From positions 1 to 12,485 of the forward strand of contig JAODNB010000411.1 of NCBI GenBank assembly GCA_025464795.1: a DNA stretch of 12,485 nucleotides, in the 5' to 3' direction. Below the pieces are notes generated by a model. The model had not been told where the DNA came from. It worked only from the letters and a program-made list of their open reading frames with translations, and did not search any database. Of this stretch, positions 1-6,682 are shown piece after piece. The stretch comes from Frankiales bacterium. GTDB lineage: Bacteria > Actinomycetota > Actinomycetes > Mycobacteriales > SCTD01. Both the position numbers and the translations under genes were made by a program. Within the stretch, counting starts at the first letter, position 1. Every line of letters begins with the position of its first letter.

Positions 1-46
1 CCATCGGGGGGGACGCGGCTGATTGGCATGCGAACGAGAAGTGCCG

Positions 47-1144
47 TTAGCCACCAACCAATGGTGACGACGAAAGTCCGCCAGCCGAGCGCGGAAGCCG
101 CGCATCTAGAGCGAGCAGCAGCTCCTCATCCACCGACTCCAGCAAGTGCCCGTACCTGTCCATCGTCATCACGATCGACGCGTGCCCGAGCCGCTCCTGG
201 ATCGCCTTGATCGGCACACCCGCAGCGATGAGCAGCGACACATGGGTATGCCTGAGGTCGTGGAAGCGCGGAGGCGGCACCAATCCGGCAGCCCGAACCC
301 CCGGCACCCACACCCGGTGGTAGAAGTTGCCGCGCCGCAGCGGCTGCCCGTCTGGGCTGGTGAACACCAGCTCTGAGGAGTGCCCCACGAGGTGCGCCGC
401 CAGTGCCTGGACCACCAGCTCGGGTAGCGACAGGGTCCGTGCCGATCCGCGGGTCTTGGGCTGTCCGATGCTGAGCTGTCCGTTGATGTCGACGAGTGTC
501 TGGTCGATGCGGAGTCGACGCCGCAGCAGGTCCAGCCGGTCACGGCGCAGGCCGGTCAGCTCACCCCAGCGCATCCCCGTGCCAGCGGCGGTCAGGACGA
601 GGCAGCGGTACGCAGGGTCGACAGCCTCGACCAGGACCTCGAGCTGCGCGGGGGACAGGAACACCCCCTCGTACCGGGGTGCCTGAGGGAGCTTGGTCGC
701 GCGGCAGGGGTTGCTCAGCAGCAGGCCTTCGGTGACGGCGTCGCTGAGCATCGTGGACAGCAAGGCGTGCACGTGCCGGACCGTCGCCGGTGCCCGCCGG
801 GTCGACAGGGAGGCGACGAACGCCCGGATGCGCAATGGGCTGAGGTCCTTCAAGGCCAGCTCGCCGAAGGCCGGCTTGAGGTGGTTGTCGTACCGGCCGA
901 GGTCGCTCGCCGCGGTGGTCGGCCGGACGGTGCGGGCGGTGAACCACAACGCCGCCCAGTCGCCGAACAGCATCGCCCCGCCGCGGGGGTCGATCCACTG
1001 CCCGCGGGCCTGGTCGGAGTCCGCGCCGGCGATCCACTTCTTGGCATCAGCCTTCTTGTCGAAGGTCTTGGACAGCTTGCGGCCCTCGGGGTCCCGGTAG
1101 ACCGCCCGGTGTCGCCCGTTCGGCAGCGTCTCCACCCAGCTCAT
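47..1144 (-). CDS. Tyrosine recombinase / site-specific integrase
   Basis: This 365-residue protein is a full-length phage- or ICE-type tyrosine recombinase. It would cut and rejoin DNA at attP/attB through a phosphotyrosine intermediate. Visible order: an N-terminal arm-binding-type region (about 1-55, with the Arg/Lys-rich DPEGRKLSKTF stretch), a SAM-like core-binding domain (about 58-150), and a catalytic domain (about 160-345). All catalytic residues are present: Arg192 (GMRWGEL), Lys230 (PKTRGSARTL), His295-x-x-Arg298 (FHDLRHTH), His321 (LGHAS) and Tyr331 (MDRYGHL). The gene reads away from tRNA-His, with its start 253 bases from the CCA end, which suits an element integrated in that tRNA and extending off the left edge. 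The ATG at 1144 is the only in-frame start before an upstream stop. No Shine-Dalgarno is visible before it, so expression may be weak or regulated. No excisionase gene lies between it and the tRNA. The family is certain; the mobility of the element is inferred. Confidence 0.95.
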   Translation of the reverse strand: MSWVETLPNGRHRAVYRDPEGRKLSKTFDKKADAKKWIAGADSDQARGQWIDPRGGAMLFGDWAALWFTARTVRPTTAASDLGRYDNHLKPAFGELALKDLSPLRIRAFVASLSTRRAPATVRHVHALLSTMLSDAVTEGLLLSNPCRATKLPQAPRYEGVFLSPAQLEVLVEAVDPAYRCLVLTAAGTGMRWGELTGLRRDRLDLLRRRLRIDQTLVDINGQLSIGQPKTRGSARTLSLPELVVQALAAHLVGHSSELVFTSPDGQPLRRGNFYHRVWVPGVRAAGLVPPPRFHDLRHTHVSLLIAAGVPIKAIQERLGHASIVMTMDRYGHLLESVDEELLLALDARLPRSAGGLSSSPLVGG

Positions 1145-1164
1145 GGCGAGACCGTGCCGACAAG

Positions 1165-1233
1165 GCGCACCAGAAAGCGCATGGAAAGCGCACCAGAGGC
1201 TGGTGCGAGGACCGCACCAGTACGGCGCACCAG
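1165..1233. repeat. Cluster of GCACCAG repeats upstream of the integrase
   Basis: Four direct copies of GCACCAG start at 1167, 1190, 1214 and 1227, and one inverted copy (CTGGTGC) lies at 1200-1206. Three of the direct copies are preceded by GC, giving GCGCACCAG. The copies at 1190 and 1200 form a perfect 7-3-7 palindrome with an AGG centre. The cluster covers the integrase leader, 20-90 bases before its start codon. This is where an excisionase, an integrase arm domain or a repressor of int would bind. The repeats are seen directly; their role is inferred. Confidence 0.6.
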
Positions 1234-1309
1234 GGCCGCAGAACGGCCGGTCTGGTCAGGTCCAGAACGGTCCGCCGAGGGCCTCCGCGGCCCAGCGAAG
1301 TCCAGGTTT

Positions 1310-1329
1310 TGCCCCATGGCTGCCCCATG
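1310..1329. repeat. Tandem TGCCCCATG pair at 11-base pitch
   Basis: TGCCCCATG occurs at 1310-1318 and again at 1321-1329. The 11-base pitch puts both copies on the same face of the helix. They lie about 70-90 bases from the CCA end of tRNA-His, on the integrase side. Tandem 9-13 base sites one helical turn apart are typical of arm-type sites bound by the N-terminal domain of lambda-class integrases. The assignment here is inferred from position and spacing. Confidence 0.4.
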
Positions 1330-1358
1330 ATCTTGAAACGAGGCGCCTGCCGAAACAC

Positions 1359-1385
1359 GTCAGGGACCCGAAAAGGGCCCCTGAC
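1359..1385 (-). terminator. Stem-loop downstream of tRNA-His
   Basis: An 11-base stem with one mismatch (GTCAGGGACCC against GGGCCCCTGAC) closes a GAAAA loop, read here on the plus strand. It starts 13 bases after the CCA end of tRNA-His. On the minus strand it would end the orn/tRNA-His transcript. The following sequence has only a short T run, so it lacks a classic U-tract, as is common in high-GC actinobacteria. If the element's crossover lies inside the tRNA, this hairpin was brought in by the element. Confidence 0.5.
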
Positions 1386-1397
1386 CTGCAGCTTTCC

Positions 1398-1474
<77 letters not shown>

Positions 1475-1491
1475 ATGGTGCGGCGAGAAGT

Positions 1492-2094
1492 CTAGCGGTC
1501 CTCGGCCTGGAGTGCCGCAGCTGCTGCTGCGGCTTCGTCCGAGGTCGGCCCGGGCGGCGGGACGAACACGGTGGACCTGTAGTACTTCAGCTCCTTGACC
1601 GACTCGAGGATGTCCGCCAGGGCTCGGTGACCCCCGGCCTTCTTGGGGGAGTTGAAGTAGGCGCGGGGATACCAGCGACGCGAGAGCTCCTTCACCGAGG
1701 AGACGTCCACCATCCGGTAGTGCAGGAACTCCTCGAGCTCCCGCATGTCGCGGGCGATGAAGCCGCGGTCAGTGCCGATCGAGTTGCCGCACAGCGGCGC
1801 CTTGCCCGGCTCGACGTGCTCCTTGAGGAAGTCCAGGACTGCGAGCTCGGCGTCGCGGACCGTCACCGTCGACGCAAGCACCTCGTCGGTGAGGCCAGAC
1901 GTCGCGTGCATCTCGCGGACCACCTCGGGCATCCGGTCGAGCTCCTCTCGGGTCGCCCCGATCACGATGTCGATGCCGTCTCCGAGGACGTTGAGGTCGG
2001 AGTCCGTGACCAAGGCAGCGATCTCGATGAGCAGGTCGGAGCCGAGGTCGAGGCCGGTCATCTCGCAGTCGATCCACACCAGGCGGTCAGTCAC
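1492..2094 (-). CDS. orn: Oligoribonuclease (3'-5' exoribonuclease, DEDDh family)
   Basis: This 200-residue DEDDh exonuclease degrades very short RNAs, mainly dinucleotides including pGpG from c-di-GMP breakdown, in the cytoplasm. Exo I is WIDCEMTGLD near the N-terminus (catalytic Asp and Glu). Later come the LCGNSIGTDRGFIARDM region (Exo II) and the GGHRALADI block (Exo III, catalytic His and Asp). The Ala-rich tail, rich in E and A (TSDEAAAAAAALQAEDR), extends past the roughly 180-residue E. coli length, as in other actinobacteria. The frame is open far upstream, but homology begins at VTDRLVWIDCEMTG. I therefore choose the GTG at 2094, with the GTG at 2103 as the alternative. A TAGTGT hexamer ends 7 bases before 2094, which fits a leaderless mRNA. 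The gene is divergent from the HerA-like gene and followed by tRNA-His. Confidence 0.95.
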   Translation of the reverse strand: MTDRLVWIDCEMTGLDLGSDLLIEIAALVTDSDLNVLGDGIDIVIGATREELDRMPEVVREMHATSGLTDEVLASTVTVRDAELAVLDFLKEHVEPGKAPLCGNSIGTDRGFIARDMRELEEFLHYRMVDVSSVKELSRRWYPRAYFNSPKKAGGHRALADILESVKELKYYRSTVFVPPPGPTSDEAAAAAAALQAEDR

Positions 2095-2101
2095 AGCGCC
2101 C

Positions 2102-2107
2102 ACACTA
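2102..2107 (-). promoter_or_regulatory. Likely -10 element of orn (leaderless start)
   Basis: TAGTGT on the minus strand fits the actinobacterial TANNNT -10 consensus and ends exactly 7 bases before the GTG at 2094. That spacing puts the transcription start on the start codon. No good -35 hexamer is visible. The start at 2103 would lie inside this element, which argues against it. Confidence 0.5.
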
Positions 2108-2114
2108 CGGGCGT

Positions 2115-2120
2115 TAGGGT
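2115..2120 (+). promoter_or_regulatory. Likely -10 element of the HerA-like gene (leaderless start)
   Basis: TAGGGT fits TANNNT and ends 7 bases before the ATG at 2128, again placing the transcription start at the start codon. The two opposed -10 elements are only 7 bases apart. The AGGG within it, 8 bases from the ATG, could instead act as a weak Shine-Dalgarno on a longer transcript, so leaderless initiation is an inference. Confidence 0.45.
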
Positions 2121-2127
2121 CCGGACC

Positions 2128-3687
2128 ATGAACGACATCGCAGACAAGCTCGGCAAGGCCTACGCCTTCGACGGACCGGCCCTCGAGCTCGGAGCCCTGG
2201 TCCTCGACAACGAGGCGCACCCCGAGGCTCGGATCCGGATGCCGCTGTCCATGCTGAACCGGCACGGCCTGGTCTCCGGGGCCACCGGTACCGGCAAGAC
2301 GAAGACCCTCCAGCTGATCGCCGAGCAGCTGAGCGAGGCGGGCGTTCCGGTCTTCCTGGCCGACATCAAAGGTGACGTCAGCGGGATGGCTGCGCCCGGT
2401 GTCCCGAGCGACCGCATCACCACCCGCGCGAAGGACACGGCGACCGACTGGGCACCCAAGGGCTTCCCTGCCGAGTTCTACAACCTGGGTGGGCAAGGCG
2501 GGACGGGCACTCCTGTACGGGCGACCATGACCTCGTTCGGCCCCCTTCTGCTCAGCAAGGTCCTGGGTCTCAACGAGACCCAGGAGAGCTCGCTGGGGCT
2601 GGTCTTCCACTTCGCCGACAAGGCTGGGCTGCCGCTACTGGACCTCAAGGACCTGCGGGCTGTGATCTCGCACCTGACCAGCGACGAGGGCAAGGCCGAC
2701 CTGACCGAGCTCGGTGGGCTGTCGTCCGCGACGGCAGGAGTGATCCTGCGCGAGCTGATCGGGCTCGAGGACAACGGGGGCGACGTCTTCTTCGGCGAGC
2801 CGGAGTTCGACACCCACGACCTGATGCGCCTCACCCCGGACGGCAAGGGCGTGCTGTCCATCATGGAGCTGCAGGGCCTGCAAGCCTCCCCGCAGCTGTT
2901 CTCGACCTTCCTCATGTGGCTGCTGGCCGACCTGTTCCACGACCTGCCGGAGATGGGGGACGTCGACAAGCCGAAGCTGGTCTTCTTCTTCGACGAGGCG
3001 CACCTGCTCTTCGACGGCGCCTCCAAGGCTTTCCTGGACGCGATCGCCCAGACGGTCCGGCTCATCCGGTCCAAGGGCGTCGGGGTGTTCTTCGTGACGC
3101 AGACCCCCAAGGACGTTCCGGCGGACGTGCTGGCGCAGCTGGGCAACCGCGTCCAGCACGCCCTGCGGGCCTTCACCCCGGACGACGCCAAGGCCCTGAA
3201 GGCGACCGTGGGCACCTTCCCGAAGAGCGAGGTCTACAAGGACCTCGGGGAGCTGCTGCAGAACCTCGGGATCGGCGAGGCGGTCGTCACCATCTTGTCG
3301 GAGAACGGTGCGCCTACCCCCGTCGCGTGGACCCGGATGCGCCCACCGGCCTCTCTCATGGCACAGCTCGACCCGGCGCAGCAGACGGCCCTGGTCAACG
3401 CCTCCCCGCTGCACGCCACCTACGCGACAGCGGTCGACCGCGAGTCGGCGTACGAGAAGCTCCTCGCGAAGGTGGCTCCGCCTGCCGAGCAGGCCCCCGC
3501 AGCCGCACCTGCCGAGAAGCGGGAGGACGACCACAAGGGCGAGGCGGCTGCCGCGGCCGGTGGCGTCCTGGCCGGCGTGCTCGGTTCCAGTGTCTTCAAG
3601 TCCTTCGCCCGGTCAGCCGCCTCCGCTGCTGGCCGGGAGATCACGCGGTCGATCTTCGGGACGAGCACCAAGAAGCGCCGTCGCTAG
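2128..3687 (+). CDS. HerA/FtsK-superfamily ATPase, DUF853 (YjgR-like)
   Basis: This 519-residue protein is a DUF853-type P-loop ATPase related to HerA. Family members form hexameric rings, and their cellular role is poorly defined. Walker A is GATGTGKT (51-58). Walker B is LVFFFDEAH (284-292, Asp289-Glu290). A sensor-like FFVTQTPKD block lies at 321-329, followed by GNRVQHALRAFTPDD (339-353), typical of the HerA C-terminal core and including a probable arginine-finger region. Residues 452-475 form an Ala/Pro/Glu-rich linker. After this comes an Ala/Gly-rich segment (476-505) and a basic tail ending KKRRR, which may bind nucleic acid or a partner. The frame is open upstream to about 1309, but that stretch covers tRNA-His and antisense orn, so ATG 2128 is the start. 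The divergent pairing with orn appears conserved in actinobacteria (from memory, Rv2510c/Rv2511 in M. tuberculosis), hinting at a link to RNA or nucleotide metabolism. That link is not proven. Confidence 0.9.
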   Translation: MNDIADKLGKAYAFDGPALELGALVLDNEAHPEARIRMPLSMLNRHGLVSGATGTGKTKTLQLIAEQLSEAGVPVFLADIKGDVSGMAAPGVPSDRITTRAKDTATDWAPKGFPAEFYNLGGQGGTGTPVRATMTSFGPLLLSKVLGLNETQESSLGLVFHFADKAGLPLLDLKDLRAVISHLTSDEGKADLTELGGLSSATAGVILRELIGLEDNGGDVFFGEPEFDTHDLMRLTPDGKGVLSIMELQGLQASPQLFSTFLMWLLADLFHDLPEMGDVDKPKLVFFFDEAHLLFDGASKAFLDAIAQTVRLIRSKGVGVFFVTQTPKDVPADVLAQLGNRVQHALRAFTPDDAKALKATVGTFPKSEVYKDLGELLQNLGIGEAVVTILSENGAPTPVAWTRMRPPASLMAQLDPAQQTALVNASPLHATYATAVDRESAYEKLLAKVAPPAEQAPAAAPAEKREDDHKGEAAAAAGGVLAGVLGSSVFKSFARSAASAAGREITRSIFGTSTKKRRR

Positions 3688-3698
3688 AGGCGAACACG

Positions 3699-3724
3699 AC
3701 GCCGATCGTCCCGGACATCGGCGT
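3699..3724 (+). terminator. Stem-loop after the HerA-like gene
   Basis: A perfect 8-base stem (ACGCCGAT/ATCGGCGT) with a 10-base loop begins 12 bases after the stop codon. GTC/GAC within the loop could extend it. There is no U-tract. Position and stability suit an actinobacterial-type terminator. The rest of 3725-3868 shows no gene. A TAGCGT hexamer at 3829-3834 is a possible but weak -10 for the next gene. Confidence 0.5.
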
Positions 3725-3868
3725 GACCTGCGGCACATCGCCACCTGCTGCCGCTCGGCCGGCGAAGATGTGCGCTCCTCGGAACCCGCTGGAAACACGT
3801 GGGTCACCTGGAGGGAACCAGGGCTTCCTAGCGTCTGAGGAACGCCACGGACACCCCGGAGGACTCTC

Positions 3869-4285
3869 ATGGCCTACCCCGCACCGGCCACCATGCCGAC
3901 GCACCGTTCCACCCCTGCCCCGATGCTGCGTTCGATCGGCTCTGTCGCCGGTACCGGGCGGGACTTCACCAGCCGCGCCGCTGACGCGGGCCTGAACCTG
4001 GCCGGACCGCTCAGCATCGGCGGCCTCGTGGTCGACCTGGCCGGCTACGTCGTCACCTTGGACGGCGAGCCCCTCGACCTGTCACCGCGGCAGGTCGAGC
4101 TGCTCGCGCTGTTCCTCGGGGCGCCCCGGAAGGTGTGGTCGCGCGACCAGCTGCACTGGGTCTGCTGGGGAGACACGGCGCCCTCGCGCCGCGTGGACGT
4201 CCAGCTCTGCCGCCTGCGCGCCAAGACCGGCATGGACCTGTTCCGCAACGTCCGTGACCGCGGTTGGGCGCTCCGCGCGGCCTAG
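3869..4285 (+). CDS. Orphan OmpR/PhoB-type winged-helix protein without a receiver domain
   Basis: This 138-residue protein has one recognisable domain, an OmpR/PhoB C-terminal winged helix at about 49-137. The N-terminal beta strands (GGLVVDLAGYVVTLDGEPLDLS) precede LSPRQVELLALFLGAPRKVWSR. The recognition helix is RRVDVQLCRLRAKTG (about 107-121), and a wing ends in RDRGWALR. No phosphoacceptor receiver and no kinase gene are present. Residues 1-48 are low in structure, with Pro/Thr/Ala early on. It is probably a cytoplasmic DNA-binding regulator controlled other than by phosphorylation, or by its own amount. The start is supported by GGAGGA at 3858-3863, 5 bases before the ATG. Its target is unknown; the crotonase gene 49 bases downstream on the same strand is the nearest candidate. 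Confidence 0.8.
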   Translation: MAYPAPATMPTHRSTPAPMLRSIGSVAGTGRDFTSRAADAGLNLAGPLSIGGLVVDLAGYVVTLDGEPLDLSPRQVELLALFLGAPRKVWSRDQLHWVCWGDTAPSRRVDVQLCRLRAKTGMDLFRNVRDRGWALRAA

Positions 4286-4299
4286 CTCCGCAGACGCTC

Positions 4300-4305
4300 T
4301 ACGCT
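4300..4305 (+). promoter_or_regulatory. Possible -10 element before the crotonase gene
   Basis: TACGCT fits TANNNT and would start a transcript near 4312, about 23 bases before the GTG start. No clear -35 is seen. This is weak evidence. The gene could instead be co-transcribed with the winged-helix gene, whose stop is 49 bases upstream. Confidence 0.25.
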
Positions 4306-4334
4306 CGGCCCTTCTCACCCTTGAGGAGGGCCGA

Positions 4335-5117
4335 GTGAGCGTTACGGTCGAGCACGACGACCACGTCCTGCTGATCGGGGTCAACCGGCCCGACAAGCGG
4401 AACGCCTGGGACCTGGCGACGATCGCTGAGGTCGGTGCGGCGTACGACCAGCTCGAAGCGGACCCGTCGCTGCGCGTGGGGGTCCTCTACGGACACGGCG
4501 ACCACTTCTCCGCCGGCCTGGACCTCGCAGAGGTGTTTCCGGCGGTGGTCGAGGGCGGTCCTGGTGCCCTCGCCGGCACAGGGGAGCACGACCCTTTCGG
4601 GTTGTGGAAGAAGCCCGTCACCAAGCCCGTGCTTCTGGCCGTGCAAGGCATCGCCTTCACCCTGGCCATCGAGCTCGCCCTCGCGTCAGACATCGTGGTC
4701 GCCGCCGATGACGTCCGCTTCCGGCAGCTCGAGATCGGCCGGGGCATCCTGCCCTTCGGCGGTGCGACCCTGCGCGCCCCGCTGCAGCTGGGTTGGGGCA
4801 ACGCGATGCGTTGGATCCTCACCGGTGAGGAGTTCGGGGCGGCGGAGGCGCATCGCATCGGGCTGGTCCAGGAGGTCGTGCCCGCGGGCCAGCAGCTGGC
4901 GCGGGCTGTCGAGATCGCCCGGCTCATCTCCGTACAGGCGCCGCTGGGGGTCTACGGGACACTGGCAAACGCGCGCATCGCGCAGCGGTCCGCGTTGGAG
5001 GGACCGGCGAAGGAGCACTTGGTCCAGGTGCTCACCGAGCTCATCGGCAGCGAGGATGCAGCAGAGGGAGTCAGCTCGTTCTTGGAGCGCCGCGAGGCGC
5101 GCTTCACGGGTCGCTGA
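4335..5117 (+). CDS. Enoyl-CoA hydratase/isomerase family protein (crotonase fold)
   Basis: This 260-residue protein, normal crotonase length, acts on acyl-CoA thioesters, most simply by hydrating 2-enoyl-CoA. The N-terminal motif NRPDKRNAW (17-25) and GHGDHFSAGLDL (53-64) form the CoA site and first oxyanion-hole donor. Both catalytic glutamates of classical hydratases align: Glu113 (AIELALASD) and Glu133 (FRQLEIGRG), separated by the canonical 20 residues. The usual AxGGGxEL glycine triad is replaced by Thr109-Leu110-Ala111, so the second oxyanion-hole turn is unusual, and hydratase activity is likely but not certain. I choose GTG 4335 because GAGGAGGG (4323-4330) lies 4 bases upstream; an in-frame ATG at 4254 would overlap the previous gene and has no homology support. 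It converges on the MFS gene with 9 bases between stops. The exact substrate cannot be read from the sequence. Confidence 0.9.
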   Translation: MSVTVEHDDHVLLIGVNRPDKRNAWDLATIAEVGAAYDQLEADPSLRVGVLYGHGDHFSAGLDLAEVFPAVVEGGPGALAGTGEHDPFGLWKKPVTKPVLLAVQGIAFTLAIELALASDIVVAADDVRFRQLEIGRGILPFGGATLRAPLQLGWGNAMRWILTGEEFGAAEAHRIGLVQEVVPAGQQLARAVEIARLISVQAPLGVYGTLANARIAQRSALEGPAKEHLVQVLTELIGSEDAAEGVSSFLERREARFTGR

Positions 5118-5126
5118 TCACTGGGG

Positions 5127-6638
5127 TCAGTCGAAGGCGAGCTCGGTCGCCTTCCGAGGCATCATCGCTATCGCCACTGCCACCAGGGCCACGGTGATGG
5201 CGAGCGCCAGGAAGACGTGGTGCGAGGCGTCGTACAGCGACGTCCGGGCGTACGTCGCGACCGGGCCCGGATGGGCGAGCGCCTGCGTCGTGCCGTCCAC
5301 GCTCCGCGGCAGGTCCGTGAGGCTCGCGGGTGCGTTCTCGTAGCGGGAGATCAAGGTGGCGTTCGCGATCGCACCGAAGACCGCGGCCCCCACGGCGGAC
5401 CCCATGGCACGGGAGAACATGTTGGTGCCTGTGACTACACCGCGGCGCTCCCACCCGACGACCGACTGGATCGCGACGACGGTGGGGCTCGAGCACAAGC
5501 CCATGCCGAGGCCGGTGATGAAGAGGGCTCCCGCCACCTGCCAGATCGACGCGGACTGAGGCAGCAGAGCAGTGAGAACGGTTCCGACGATCGCGAACGC
5601 GATGCCGATGAGCGCGGTGTCCCGGAAACCGATCCGCATGTAGACCCGACCGGAAAGGGAGGCGGCGATCGGCCACCCGATCGTGAGGGCCCCCAGTGCC
5701 AGTCCCGCTTCGATGGCTCCCTTGCCGAGGACTCCTTGTACGAAGGCGGGGACGTAGGAGCTGAGGCCGATCAGCATCGCGCCGACCCCGAGAGAGGTGA
5801 GGTTGCCGCCGATGAGGATGCGCCGTCGGAAGACCCACAGGGGGAGCACCGGCTCGGCGGCTCGTTGCTCGATGCGCAGGAACAGGCCGAGGGCCACGAC
5901 CGCTCCACCGAGCACGAGTGCGCTGGTCGCGGACCGCCACGCCCAGGCCGTTCCGCCCTCGAGCAGCCCGAGGATCAGCAAGGAGCAGCCCACCGTCAGC
6001 AGCGCCGCACCGGAGTAGTCGATGCGGTGCTCGCGGTGCTCGACCTTCTCGACGAACCTGCGTCGCAGCACGACCAGGGCGAGTGCACCGAGCGGGAGGT
6101 TGATGAAGAAGATCCAGCGCCAGCTCACGTACTCCGAGAACAGGCCGCCGGTCAGCGGTCCGAGGACGGACGCTGCACCCCAGACGGACGCGATGTAGCC
6201 CTGGACCCGAGCCCGCTCCTGGACGCTGTAGAGGTCACCGATGATCGTGAGGCCGATGGGCTGGACCGCACCCGCACCCACGCCCTGAACGGCGCGGGCG
6301 ATGATCAGGGCAGGCATCGACCAGGCGATGCCGCAGAGCAGTGAGCCGAGCACGAAGACGGCGACGCCGAAGGTGAGCATCGGCTTGCGTCCCACGACGT
6401 CGGAGAGCTTGCCGTAGATCGGCACGGTCACTGCCTGGGTGAGCAGGTAGATGCTGAACAACCAGGGGAACTGGCTGAAGCCGCCGACGTCCTTGACGAT
6501 GCTCGGTACCGCCGTCGCGACGATCGTGCTGTCCAGGGCGATGAGCGCGGTCGTGAGCATGATCGCGCCGAGCACCGGACCCCGTTCGGACCGGAGCCCC
6601 ACCGCCGTCTTCGCAGATGGGTCGTCGATCGCGGTCAC
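5127..6638 (-). CDS. MFS drug exporter, DHA2 (14-TM, EmrB/QacA) family
   Basis: This 503-residue inner-membrane protein has about 14 hydrophobic segments and DHA2 motifs: ALDSTIVATAVPSI (34-47, motif D1), GKLSDVVGRKPML (76-88, motif A), RAVQGVGAGAVQPIG, GPLTGGLFSEYVSWRWIFFINLPLG (motif C region and following signature), and a second-half ERRGVVTGTNMFSRAMGSAVGAAVFG. Family members are proton-driven exporters of drugs, dyes or natural products; the substrate here is unknown. The hydrophilic loop between the last helices (PASLTDLPRSVDGTTQAL) is typical. The start is GTG 6638, with GAGGAG about 8 bases upstream on the minus strand. An inverted repeat at 6658-6682 overlaps a TTGTCA -35-like hexamer, suggesting repression by a TetR- or MarR-type protein, but no such gene is in the window. 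Confidence 0.93.
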   Translation of the reverse strand: MTAIDDPSAKTAVGLRSERGPVLGAIMLTTALIALDSTIVATAVPSIVKDVGGFSQFPWLFSIYLLTQAVTVPIYGKLSDVVGRKPMLTFGVAVFVLGSLLCGIAWSMPALIIARAVQGVGAGAVQPIGLTIIGDLYSVQERARVQGYIASVWGAASVLGPLTGGLFSEYVSWRWIFFINLPLGALALVVLRRRFVEKVEHREHRIDYSGAALLTVGCSLLILGLLEGGTAWAWRSATSALVLGGAVVALGLFLRIEQRAAEPVLPLWVFRRRILIGGNLTSLGVGAMLIGLSSYVPAFVQGVLGKGAIEAGLALGALTIGWPIAASLSGRVYMRIGFRDTALIGIAFAIVGTVLTALLPQSASIWQVAGALFITGLGMGLCSSPTVVAIQSVVGWERRGVVTGTNMFSRAMGSAVGAAVFGAIANATLISRYENAPASLTDLPRSVDGTTQALAHPGPVATYARTSLYDASHHVFLALAITVALVAVAIAMMPRKATELAFD

Positions 6639-6657
6639 GGTGGCGGCTCCTCAGGCA

Positions 6658-6682
6658 GTCAGAGAGTGATCCTCTCTCTGAC
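6658..6682. promoter_or_regulatory. Inverted repeat upstream of the MFS gene (candidate operator)
   Basis: GTCAGAGAG and CTCTCTGAC are perfect 9-base arms around a 7-base centre (TGATCCT), centred about 32 bases upstream of the MFS start. The right arm overlaps TTGTCA on the minus strand (6679-6684), a fair -35 for the MFS gene, though no good -10 follows at 17 bases. This favours a repressor operator. It also lies 28 bases after the stop of the DUF7455-like gene and could act as its terminator, although no U-tract is present. Confidence 0.5.

Noticed and set aside
2095..2610. In-frame 5' extension of orn
   Set aside because: It is antisense to the HerA-like gene. Oligoribonuclease homology begins at TDRLVWIDCEMTG.
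4254..4334. Earlier ATG for the crotonase
   Set aside because: It lies within the winged-helix gene, has no ribosome binding site, and precedes the strong GAGGAGGG/GTG start.
5118..5126. Bidirectional terminator between the convergent crotonase and MFS genes
   Set aside because: Only 9 bases separate the stops, and I found only 4-base pairings, so no convincing hairpin.
5217..6344. 375-codon plus-strand frame opposite the MFS gene
   Set aside because: It is rich in Arg, Asp and Gly with no domain, a typical antisense shadow of a membrane-protein gene.
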